This document shows positions 9,781 to 21,700 of a stretch of DNA of 35,635 nucleotides, piece after piece (the stretch's first letter is position 1; every line of letters starts with the position of its first letter). Below the pieces are notes generated by a model, which saw nothing but the letters and a program-made list of their open reading frames with translations, made no database searches and was not told the DNA's origin. Source of the DNA: Deltaproteobacteria bacterium (GTDB lineage Bacteria; Myxococcota; XYA12-FULL-58-9; JABJBS01). Both the position numbers and the translations under genes were made by a program. The DNA is taken from positions 1 to 35,635 of the forward strand of contig JABJBS010000111.1 in assembly GCA_018668695.1 (NCBI GenBank), written 5' to 3'.

Positions 9781-12700
9781 CTACGGCGAAGTATCATTTA
9801 TAACGGGGGTAGGGTCACAGCTATCTGTTGTTGCATCCCAGGTCCCCTCAACAACTAGAACACACTGCTCTTGCCTGTTGAAGTCCATATCGAAAATTTT
9901 AATTTCATCGATTACAAAACCGCTTCCAAATCCCCATGTCATGTCATCGGCCATAAAGGAATTCAATATAGGAGCAGCATTTGGATTATTGAGAATCAGT
10001 TGTACGATACCATCAATACTGACTTCTACATTGCCTGTGTTGTCTGCGAGCCGGACCAGTAGGTGGTGCCACTGAGTCCCGTCGTAACCCGCTCCAAGGT
10101 CAATGTCTCCACAGACCTCCCCTGAACCACTGTTGGCGTAGCACGCTTCCAGGGTTTCCTGATCCACTCCGTTGGCAACCCGAATCCCGCCCCCGCTGGA
10201 CGGGGTGGTGGCTAGAAAATCGAAGAGGGTTCCGTTGTCGGCAATCGTGTCCTGTTTGAACCACACGCCAATGACAAGTTGACTGACTGAACCAATGGCC
10301 GATCTTATCTCATTCACGCGAAGCCAGGAGGTGTCTTGGTCGGCATCCGCGTCGGTCTTGAATTGGGCAGCGCTGCCTAATCCGGCGATGCTGTCGATGT
10401 AATCTATACTTTCCGCAGTCGCATTAAATTCGGGGGCGGAGCGTCCGGTGTTTTCGGCGCTACCTTCAAACTTGTAACTCATTAAAGGTTCGGAATGGCA
10501 ATCAGTAAAACAGCCATCGAGATTATCGTCGTTGCCATCATCACAATCTTCGTTTCCTTCGAGTATACCATCGCCACAAACAGCGAAACTACAGTCGTTC
10601 GGGCAATCGTTGTAGTTGTTCTCGTCACCATCATCGCATTCTTCGGAGGCATCGACGATTCCGTCCGTACATTTTGGCAGTCGACAGTCTGTTCGGCAGG
10701 TATCAGGAGTATCTGCGTTGGCGTTGCCGGTATCGCATTCTTCGAAAAGTGGACTTAGAGTTTCAGAGATATCTGTTCTAACAATGTCGTCACCACAGGC
10801 AGCCGGAGCACAGGTGTCCGTACAAGCATCGGTAGCAATCGTGTTCCCATCATCACAGGTTTCGTTGCTGTCGACGACGTTGTCACCGCAGTGGGCAACC
10901 TGGCAATTATTGCGACAACTGTCCGCGCTTGTGTCAGAGTTATCGTCGCCATCGTCGCATGCCTCGATGCCCGTTTGAATGAGATTGTCACCACACGCGG
11001 CAATGATACAGCTTGATGTACACGCTCCATTGTCTAGATTGAGGGAGTTTCCTTGATTGTCTGTTCCAATGTCGCATGTCTCTGCTCCCTCGACGATGCC
11101 GTCTCCGCAGATGCCAATCTGACAGTCGTTAGGGCAGTTGTCGTCATTTTCATTGTTTCCGTCATCGCAATCCTCTCCGGTATCCACGACGCCATCACCG
11201 CAAGCTGCAAGAACGCATGTGTTTCGACAGGTGTTGGGTAGAGAGTCCGAGTTGTTAATGCCATCATCACATTCTTCATATCCGTTACTGCCAGGTGTAA
11301 CATCGGTTCGTACAAAGCCATCTCCACAAGTCGCCGGTACACATTGCTCAGTGCAGCTGCCGGTGTTGCTGTTGCCGGGGCCTTCGTCACAGCCTTCTTG
11401 GCCCGCCCAGGTGAAACCATCACCACAGGTTGCTACTTCACAATTTTCAGTACACTCAGCAGTGTCGTTATTTGCAGCAGCGTTGTCGCAACTCTCGGGG
11501 CCTGTCCTGACACCATCGCCGCAGTTTGCGGATGCCGGATTCGTGCAGTCATTCGGGCAACCATCTTTATTCTCTAAGTTTCCGTCGTCACAGAATTCGT
11601 AGCCGGTTTCTCCCGGCGCAGCGTCGAGTCGGACGATATTGTCGCCGCAGGTGGCAACGAGACAGCCATTGGTACATGCGTCGTTTGAATTTGTATTTCC
11701 ATCGTCACATGCTTCGAAGGCAGGGTTCGTGATGTCTAAGATGTCTCCGCGCCATATGCCATCGCCGCAAACGGAGAGCGCGCAACTGTTGGTGCATGCG
11801 TCGAAATTATCATCGTTGTTGTCGTCACACGCTTCACCTGCGGTCTGAATGCCGTTGCCACAAGCTGTGAACGTGCAGTTGGTATCACAATCATCTCCGT
11901 CGGTAGCATTGCCGTCATCACACTCTTCAAAACCCTCTCTGATATTGTTGGAGCAAACGGCAGCATCAGGGTCGCTGCAATCTGATGGGCATGTTTCGGC
12001 ATCAAAGCCGAGCGCGGTTGGGTCACAAAACTCAATGTCGTCCAACACACCATCACCGCAGGCGGGTAGGCTACAGTCGGTTCGGCAAGCATCAGCCAAG
12101 GTGTTGGAGTTGTTTTCACCATCGTCGCAGGCTTCAGATCCAGCTTGGATACCATTGCCACAGCCGCTCTCGGTACAGTTGCTGTCGCAGCCGTCGCCTT
12201 CTATCGCATTAGCATCATCACAGCTTTCGAACCCTTCGGCTTCTCCATCTCCGCAGATAGCCAGCGCCGCATTGGAACAGTCATCGGGACAGGGCTGAGG
12301 ACTATCTAGGTCGAACGGGTCGCAATACTCGTTGCTTGCCTTGACCCCGTCGCCGCAGCTTGCAACTTGGCAGTTACTGCGACAAGCGCTCGGGTCAGTG
12401 CTCGTGTCGGAGTTGTTCAAGCCGTTGTCACAGGTTTCTTCAGCCTGGATAAATCCATCTCCACAACTCGCTGGAATGCATGAGGTGGTGCAGGCGTCGG
12501 TGTTGCTGGTGTTACCGTCATCACACGCTTCTGAGCCGGCTAAGACTAAGCCATCGCCACACACGTTCAAGAGACAAGAGGTAGTGCATTCAGCGTTGTC
12601 ATTGTTGTTTGCGCCAGCATCGCAAGCTTCATTGCCTTCACGTAAGCCGTTCCCGCAAACGGCTTGGCTGGCATCGCTGCAGTCGCTTGGGCAGGTATCG

Positions 12701-15700
12701 CCGTTAAGATTGTTGCCATCATCGCAGAACTCATAACCGGGGTTGCCTGCTTCAATATCACTGCGGACGACACCGTCACCGCATTTGGCGCTGCGGCATG
12801 TATTGGTGCAGCTGTCGTCATTTATAGTGTTTGCATCGTCGCAATTCTCGAAGCCAGCAACGTCTGGATTTAGAATGTCGTTACGAACAAGGCCGTCACC
12901 ACATGCTGCTTGGTTGCAGGTGTTGGTGCAGCCATCGAATGCATTTGTATTACCATCGTCACATGCCTCACCCGCGGTGGTTATACCATTTCCGCAAGCG
13001 GTGACGGTGCAATTGCTATCGCAACCGCTGCCGTCTTCGTTCGTGCCATTGTCGCAGCTTTCGAGTCCTTCAACGATTCCGTTGCCGCAGGTGGCTAGGT
13101 CTGGGTCGCTACAATCGGCGGGGCAGGTGAGCGCAGCCCCAGGGACACCAGGGTCGCAGAATTCGCCCGTATCCACGACGCCATCTCCGCAGCCGGCCGT
13201 TTGGCAGTTGGTGCGGCACCCATCAATATCGCTGTCTGAATTATTTTCGCCATCGTCACATGCCTCGCCGAGCGTGACGATTCCATTGCCGCAAGCTGTT
13301 ACGGTACAGTTGCTGTCGCAGCCGCTTCCGTCGGTGTTGGTGGTACTGTCGCACTCTTCAAATCCCTCGGGAACACCATTGCCGCATACGGATGTGGCCG
13401 GGTTGGTGCAGTCGAGCGGACACGGCTGGGGGCTGTTGGCGTCGAGTGGGTCACAGAACTCGGAAGTATCGGTGACACCGTCGGAACAATGGGCAGTTTG
13501 ACAGTTGGTTCTGCAGGCGGTTGGGCTTGTGCTCGTCGCGCTATTGCTCAAGCCGTCATCACATTGCTCACCAACTTGGATAAAGCCATCTCCGCAAGCG
13601 GCAGTCACACAGGTATTGGTACATCCATCGGTATTGATGTTGTTACCGTCATCGCAACCTTCGTTGCCGAGCCAATGGAGACCGTCACCGCATGTCGCCG
13701 CATTGCAGCTTAGAGTACACGAACCAGTGTCGCTGTTGGCAATACCGTTATCACATGCTTCGTTGCCTTCTCGAATGCCGTCACCACAAACTGCCGCCGT
13801 TGGATCACTGCAGTCTGATGGACAGGCGTCACCATTGATTGAATTACCGTCATCACAGTATTCGTAACCGGGTGTACCTGCCTCGAGATCTTCGCGGACA
13901 ATTCCGTCGCCGCAGATTGCTAACGCGCAGCTGTTGGTGCACGCGTTTGTATCAATGCTGTCACCGTCATCGCATCCCTCAAAGCCTCCTGCCTCTGGGT
14001 CATTGATATCTGAGCGCCATATTCCATCACCGCAGCTGGCCGCTACGCAACTATTGGTGCAGCTGTCATAGTCGTCGTCGTTGCCATCGTCGCAAGCTTC
14101 CGACCCTGTGGTGATGCCGTTTCCACAACCCGTTATGGTACAGTTGCTATCGCAGCCGCTGCCATCTGTATTGGCGCCGTCATCGCAGGTTTCAAAACCT
14201 TCAACAGTACCATTGCCACAGGCTGAGAGGGCAGGGTTTGAGCAGTCTTGTGGGCAATCGGGGTTCTGTGGGTCGTCGCAATATTCACCCGTATCCAGGA
14301 TGCCGTCCCCGCAAGCTGCGGCTTGGCAGTTGATTCGGCAAGCATCGATTTCGGAGTCGCTGTTCAGAGATCCGTTGTCGCAACTTTCGCCCTCAGTCAC
14401 AACGCCGTTGCCGCATGCGGTGATGCTGCAGTTGTTATCGCATCCATCTGCATTGGTATTGTTTTGGTCGTCGCATTCTTCAAACCCTTGGACGATACCA
14501 TCGCCGCAGTTTGCTGTGGCAGGATTCGTGCAGTCAGATGGACAAGGGCTGGCACTTGCTGGATCGAGAGGGTCACAAAATTCCGATGTATCGGTAACAC
14601 CGTCTCCGCAAGAAGGCCTTAGGCAACTCATACGGCAGCCGTCTGGATCTGTCGTGCTATTAGAGTTACCGGTCCCCAGGTCGCAGGCTTCGCCACTTTG
14701 CAACCAGCCATCACCGCATGTTGCCTGAGTGCAGATATTTGTACAGGTACCAGTATTCGCGTTCGCGGCTCCGTTGTCGCATTGTTCTCGTTCGCCCCAA
14801 ACAAGACCATCGCCGCAAACCGCGAGTAAGCATTGTGTGGTGCAACCACCGGTATCGCTGTTGTTTTCACCTAAATCACAGGCCTCATTTCCTGTGCGAA
14901 TGCCATCGCCGCAAACTGAACCAGCCGGGTCAGAGCAGTCGAAAGGACAGGCGTCACCGCTTAGGTTATTCCCGTCGTCACAGTGTTCATACCCAGGGCT
15001 TGTTTCATCGAGGTCGGTACGAACGATGTTGTCACCGCACCGAGCGACCTGACAGGTGTTGGTGCAAGCGTCCGTCGTGATTGCATTGGCATCATCGCAG
15101 CTTTCGAAATCTGGGCTTGATGGGTCAAGGATATCTGAGCGCCAAAAACCATCGCCACAGGTTGCGGGTTCACAGGTATTGAGACAGCTGTCGTAGTTGT
15201 CCTGATTTGCGTCGTCGCAGGTTTCCCCACCGGTCACGATTCCGTTACCGCATGCGGTTTCTGTACAGTTAGAATCACAGCCGTCGCCATCGATACCATT
15301 CGCATCGTCACATTCTTCAAAACCCTCGGTTTGCCCATTGCCGCATAGAGCATCATCAGGGTTTGAGCAGTCGGTGGGGCAGGTGTTGGCCGCTACGCCG
15401 GGTGCGTCTGGGTCGCAGTATTCATTTGAGTCGACGACACCATCACCGCACGAATACGAGTTACAGTCTGTTCGGCAAGCATCTACTTCGTCATCTGAAT
15501 TAAGCGGGCCATCATCACAAGACTCGTCGGTGCTGATGATACCGTTTCCACATGCCGTTTCGCTGCAGTTGGTATCGCACCCATCACCATTGATGTCGTT
15601 GCCATCGTCACATAACTCAAACGCTTCTCTTACACCGTTGCCGCATTCGGCGAGAGCAGGGTTGCTGCAATCTTCTGGGCAGTCCTGGTCGCTGTTTGGA

Positions 15701-18700
15701 TCTTCGGGGTCACAGAATTCGCCATCTGCAACAACCGCGTCACCGCAATAAGCTATTCTGCAAGTTGTTCGGCATGCGTCGGCCGCGGTGCTTGTGTTAT
15801 TATTTTGTGGACCGAGGTCACATTCCTCGTCGCCCTGGACAAATCCGTCACCGCAAGTTGGTAGGCGGCAGGCTGTGGTGCAAGGCCCGGCATTGTTATT
15901 GCTATTGCCATCGTCACACTGTTCGATGCCCGCATGAACAAGACCATCACCGCAAGTATTGAACACGCATGTTGTCGTACAAGTTCCGTTGTCGTTATTG
16001 GCACCGGCAAAATCACAGGCTTCATTGCCTTCAACGACACCGTCACCGCAAAGAGATCCGTCTGGATCCGTGCAGTCAGCAGGGCACCCATCACCGCCGT
16101 TGGTGTTGCCGTCATCGCAATGCTCATAGCCCATAAGACCCGCAGGGATGTCCGTGCGTGTGACACCGTCGCCGCATCTTGCGACCAAGCAGTCGTTTGT
16201 ACAGGCATCGGTATTGTCACTGTTGGCATCGTCACATCCTTCAAAGCCCGGCTCCTCTGGGTTTAGGATGTCGGCTCTCCAAAAGCCATCGCCGCAAGCT
16301 GCGGCTACACAGTTTTGGGTACACGCGTCGTAGTTGTCAGAATTTGCATCATCACAAGATTCTCCAGCCGTGACGATGCCATTACCACAAGCGGTTAGGG
16401 TGCAGTTATTGTCGCAACCATCTCCATTCGCGGTGTTGGCATCATCGCACTCTTCAAAACCTTCCACGCTACCGTTGCCGCAGGTAGCAGCCTCTGGATT
16501 AGAGCAGTCACTGGGGCAAGGCGTTAGGTCGTTGGAGGCAGCTGAGTCGCAGAACTCGTTGCTATCTTTCACGCCATCACCGCATGACGGAGTAGAGCAA
16601 TCCGTACGGCATGCATCAGGTAAGGTGTCTGAGTTTAGGTCGGCGTTGTCGCAGAACTCTCCGAAAGTTACGAGTCCGTTTCCACAGCCCGTAGGCTGAC
16701 AGTTCGAATCACAGCCGTCGGCATCGGTTAGATTACCGTCATCGCATGTTTCATAGCCGGTTGTTTGGCCGTCTCCGCACACTGAGTTGGCGGCGTTGGT
16801 GCAGTCGCTTGGGCATTCAGGGTCTGCGCCCGGAGCGCTTGCATCACAGTATTCACTGCTGTCTCTGACGCCATCCCCGCAGTAGGACAGTCGGCAATCA
16901 AGTCGGCATGCACTTGGGCTGTTGCTGAGATTCGTGTTGGCTGCGCCTTCGTCGCACTCTTCGAGCCCCTGAAGAAAACCGTCTCCGCAACTTGCGACAT
17001 TGCAGTAGGTGGTGCAGCTGTCGTTATTGTTGGTGTTTGCATCGTCGCATTGCTCAAAGGCTGTCCAGATGAGGCCGTCACCGCACTGGGCAACTTGGCA
17101 GCTGGCGAGGCAGCCGCTGTTGTCGGAGTTGAGTATTCCTTCGTCGCATCCCTCATTACCTTCTCGAATACCATTGCCACAGTTGGCGGCGGTAGGGTTT
17201 GAACAGTCAAAGGGACAAGTGTCTCCATTGACGTTGTTTCCATCGTCACAGTGTTCAAAGAGGGGTGATTCCAAAGGAACGTCGGCGCGTATGACACCAT
17301 CTCCGCATCGAGCGAAGGTGCAGGCGTTGGTGCATCCGTCGTTGTTGATGTTGTTACCATCGTCGCAGGATTCATAACCAAGTACTCCGGGGTCAAGAAT
17401 GTCGGACCGGGGGATACCGTCTCCGCAGCTGGCGACGACACAGGCGTTGGTACATGCATCAAAGTTGTTGCTGTTGGCGTCGTCACACCCTTCACCATCC
17501 GTGACAATCCCATTTTGACAACCAGTGACGGTACAGTTCACGTCGCAGCCGTCTCCATTGCTGAAGTTTGCGTCGTCGCATTCTTCAAAGCCGGTCGTCT
17601 CGCCATCACCGCAAAGGGATTCGTCCGGGTTAGAGCAATCTTGTGGGCAGGTGTCTTCCGAGCCAGATACCTCTGGGTCACAAAACTCATCGTCATCTTG
17701 GACGCCATCGCCGCAGGAGGGTAACTCACAAGTGGTTCTGCAAGCGCCGCTGTTTTCGTCCGAGTTGAGAGGACCGTCATCACAGAATTCGCCGAAGGTA
17801 ATGACACCGTTGCCGCAGCCTGTTTCGGTGCAATTGCTATCACAACCATCAGCATCTGCGTTGTTTCCATCATCACATGTTTCGAAGCCTTCAACCACAG
17901 TGTCGCCGCAAACAGAGAGTGTGCTGTCGGTGCAATCGCTGGGGCAGGGCAGAGTATTGTCGGGGCTAAGCGGGTCGCAATATTCATTGGATGCGACGAC
18001 AGAATCGCCGCAGTAACTTAAACGACAATTGTTCCGGCAGCTATCAGGACTTGTGCTGGTGTTGTTATTGGCGTTTCCTTGATCACATTCCTCGCCGGGT
18101 TGCATAAAGCCATCGCCACATGTGGCGGGGATACAGCTGTTGGTGCATGTGTCGTTGTTGTTTGCGTTTCCATCATCACAACCTTCAACACCCTCATGCC
18201 TGAGTCCATCGCCGCAGACGTTGAAGCTACAGCTCGAGGTGCATTGCGCACTGTCTGAATTGCTTGCACCGTTGTCGCAAGCTTCATTGCCTTCTCGAAT
18301 GCCATCGCCGCATACGGATTGCCCGGGGTCGGTGCAATCACCGGGGCACGCGTCTCCACTTACGGTGTTACCGTCATCACAGAATTCGTAGCCAAGTTGT
18401 CCTTGAACCTTATCGAGTCTTCGAATGCCGTCGCCGCATTGAGCGGGGAGGCAGGCGAGGGTGCAGCTATCGTCATTGATGGTGTTGCCGTCGTCGCAGC
18501 CTTCATAGCCAGCCGCGGTTGGGTCCAAAATGTCACTTCGCCAAATCCCGTCACCGCAGGTAGCAAGGGCACATGCAGCGGTACAGCTATCAAATGCATC
18601 GAAATTCCCATCGTCGCAGGCTTCGCCCGCGGTGACGATACCATTACCGCAACCAGTGACTGAACAGTTGCTGTCACAGCCCGAGCCATCGGTATTGATT

Positions 18701-21700
18701 GTATTGTCACAGGTTTCGTAACCTTCGGTGATGCCATTACCGCAGACAGCTTGTTCAGGGTCGGTGCAGTCTGAGGGGCAATCCAAGACGCCGCCAATTC
18801 CCGGATCACAGAACTCGGCGATATCCATCACACCATCACCGCAACGCGGGGCAGAGCAGTCACTGCGGCAGGTGTCAGGATTTACATCTGAGTTAAGGCT
18901 TCCTTGGTCACACGTTTCATCTCCGGTGACAACACCGTTGCCGCATGCGGTAACTGAGCAGTTGCTGTCGCAGCCAGAGCCGTCGATGTTGGAGCCGTCG
19001 TCACATTCCTCAAACCCTGAAATAATTCCATCGCCGCACTCTGCGAGAGTAGGGTTGGTGCAGTCGAGCGGACAACCGGTTGCCAATGGGTCATTGGGGT
19101 CGCAAAACTCGTTGTCAGCCTGAACACCATCACCGCAGAAACTTACGCGGCAAGTGGTTCGGCAAGCAGTTGTCAAGGTGGAGGTATTATTGTTGGCCGC
19201 ACCTTCGTCGCATTCCTCATCTGCCTGAATGATCCCGTCACCACAGGTTGGTAAGAGGCAGTTTGTTGTGCAGCTTCCCTGGTCATCGTTTGCATTTCCA
19301 AGGTCACATAGTTCTCGGCCAGTCCATACAAGCCCATCGCCGCACGTATTAATAAGGCACGAGAGGGTGCATTGCCCGTTGTCACTATTTAGTCCACCAA
19401 AGTCACAAACTTCGTTGCCCGTAATAACTCCGTCACCGCAAATAGCTGAGTCGGGGTCGCTGCAGTCGGCTGGGCAACCTGGGGAACCATCGCAAAACTC
19501 AAAGCCTGGATTACCTGGGGTAATATCTGTTCGCAGAATACCGTCGCCGCATTTTGCGACTTTACAGGTGTCGGTGCAGGCGTCTGCATCTTCGCCATTG
19601 GCGTCATCGCATGCTTCATAGAGTCCGTGGTTGGGGTTGAGGATGTCTGCACGGGTTATCCCGTCACCGCAGAAAGCCAGCTTGCAGGTGTCTGTGCACG
19701 AGTCGTCAGCTAGGGTGTTGCCGTCATCACATTGCTCGTAACCTGTCTGTCCCGGAATGAGACCACTTCGCAGGTGCCCATCACCACAGGCCGCGTTTGT
19801 GCAAGTTGATGTGCAAATACCACCATCACTATTATCAGGGCCGTTATCGCATTCCTCGAAACCATCGATGGATGAGTCTCCGCACACTGAGCTGCTGGGG
19901 TCACTGCAATCATTAGGGCAGGTTGCCGGGTTGTCTCCGCCTGGTCCTGGATCACAGAACTCATAACCGTCCTCGCCCAGAGTTAAATCGCTGCGCGTTA
20001 CACCATCACCGCAGCTGGCAACGTTGCAGGAATCGCTACAGGCATCAGTGTTTACGTTATTGGCGTCGTCGCATTCTTCTTCGCCCTGAATCGTTCCATC
20101 TCCGCAAATGGGTAAAGTACAGCCTGTAGAGCAGGTTCCCGAAGCACTGTTGTTTGGTCCCTCATCACATTCTTCGAACCCTTCCATAAACCCATTGCCG
20201 CACACTGAATTGTCGGGGTTGCTGCAGTCATCTGGACACGGAGCGCCATTGGCCAAATCTTGTGGGTCACAATATTCAGCGGCATCTAAAATCCCGTCAC
20301 CGCAATAGGCTTGCTGACAGTTTGTTCGGCAGCCGTCAGGTTCGTTGTCGTTATTACCTGTGCCTAAGTCGCAGGTTTCATCGCCGTCTTGAATGCCATC
20401 ACCGCAGCGGGGGAGAACGCAATTTGTTCGGCAGGTATCAGGTGATGTGTTGGAGTTATTTGTTCCGTCATCGCACTGTTCAATACCCGCCCACGTATAG
20501 CCATCTCCGCAAGCCGCGATTTGGCAGACCGGTGTACAAAAAGCATCAGCTGAGTTCAGTGTGCCGTTATCACAGGTTTCATCGCCCTGGACGATGCCGT
20601 CACCGCAGACAGTATTTGCCGGATTTGTGCAATCTTGCGGACAGGTCCCGTCGTCGAGCGGGGATGCAGGGTCACAATATTCATAGCCAGGATCGGACGG
20701 GGAAGCATCGGCGCGGATAAAGCCGTCACCACATGCAGCGGTACGACAGGTAGATATGCAACTGTCATCGTTGTCGGTATTTGCATCATCACAGGCTTCA
20801 AAAAGTGGACTATTAAAATCGGTAATGTCTGCTCTTGTTATGCCATCACCACACGTAGCCTGTGTGCATTGATTGGTACACGAGTCGAGGTCGTTGTCAT
20901 TACCATCGTCGCAGCTCTCATGGGCAGGGTTATCAGTGTCCCCAACATCCAGTCTCGTAATACCGTCGCCGCAGCGAGCGGTCATGCAGGTATTCGTACA
21001 AGCGTCCCATGGCGTTGTATTACCGTCTTCACATTCCTCGCGTCCTTCGATGATTCCATCACCGCAGACGGCAAGCATGCAATCATTGGGGCAATCATCT
21101 TCGTTATCGAGGTTGGCATCATCGCATTGTTCAATGCCTTCAATGGTCCCATTGCCACAGGTCCCTAAGAGGCAATCAGAAGGGCAGGCATCGTCATCCA
21201 AAGTGTTGCCGTCGTCGCAGTCTTCATTAGAGTCTTGTACGGAGTCACCGCATGTATAGCTCCGGCAGTTACTGCGGCAGCTGTTGGGATCTGTATCTGA
21301 GTTTTCGATACCATCATCGCATGCCTCAAAGTCCGGATGGGTTGTATCGAAAATATCAAGTCGGATAACACCGTCACCACAGGTTGCGGGCGAACAATCT
21401 GTGCGGCAGGCGTCGGTGTTGACGAGGTTACCGTCATCACAAAGTTCACTGCCATCCACGACTCCGTCTCCGCATTGTTGAAAGCGGCAGTCGTTGGGGC
21501 AATCGTCAAAGTTTTCGCTGTTGCCGTCATCGCACTGCTCGCTGCCTGTGATAACGCCGTCACCACAGTTGGAGAATTGGCAGTCATTCGGGCAGAAGTC
21601 GTTGTTGTTTGTGTTGCCATCATCGCATTGTTCGTCGCTATCTTGGATGCCATCGCCACAAATAGGCAGGGAGCAATCGTTTCGGCACGCGTCGGCTGAA

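Noticed and set aside
12743-13501. A 252-codon plus-strand open frame opposite the DUF4215 gene, rich in Ser-Pro-Gln; many similar frames lie on both strands between 10.5 and 22.3 kb
   Set aside because: These are shadows. The periodic Cys-Gly-Asp/Asp-Asp-Gly codons of the repeats make other frames long and repetitive, with no independent start signals or family match.
16728-17513. A 261-codon minus-strand frame inside the giant lipoprotein gene
   Set aside because: It is a shifted frame of the same repeats, with Thr/Ala/Met-rich low-complexity composition. The 4236-codon frame across it is intact and has clear domain structure.
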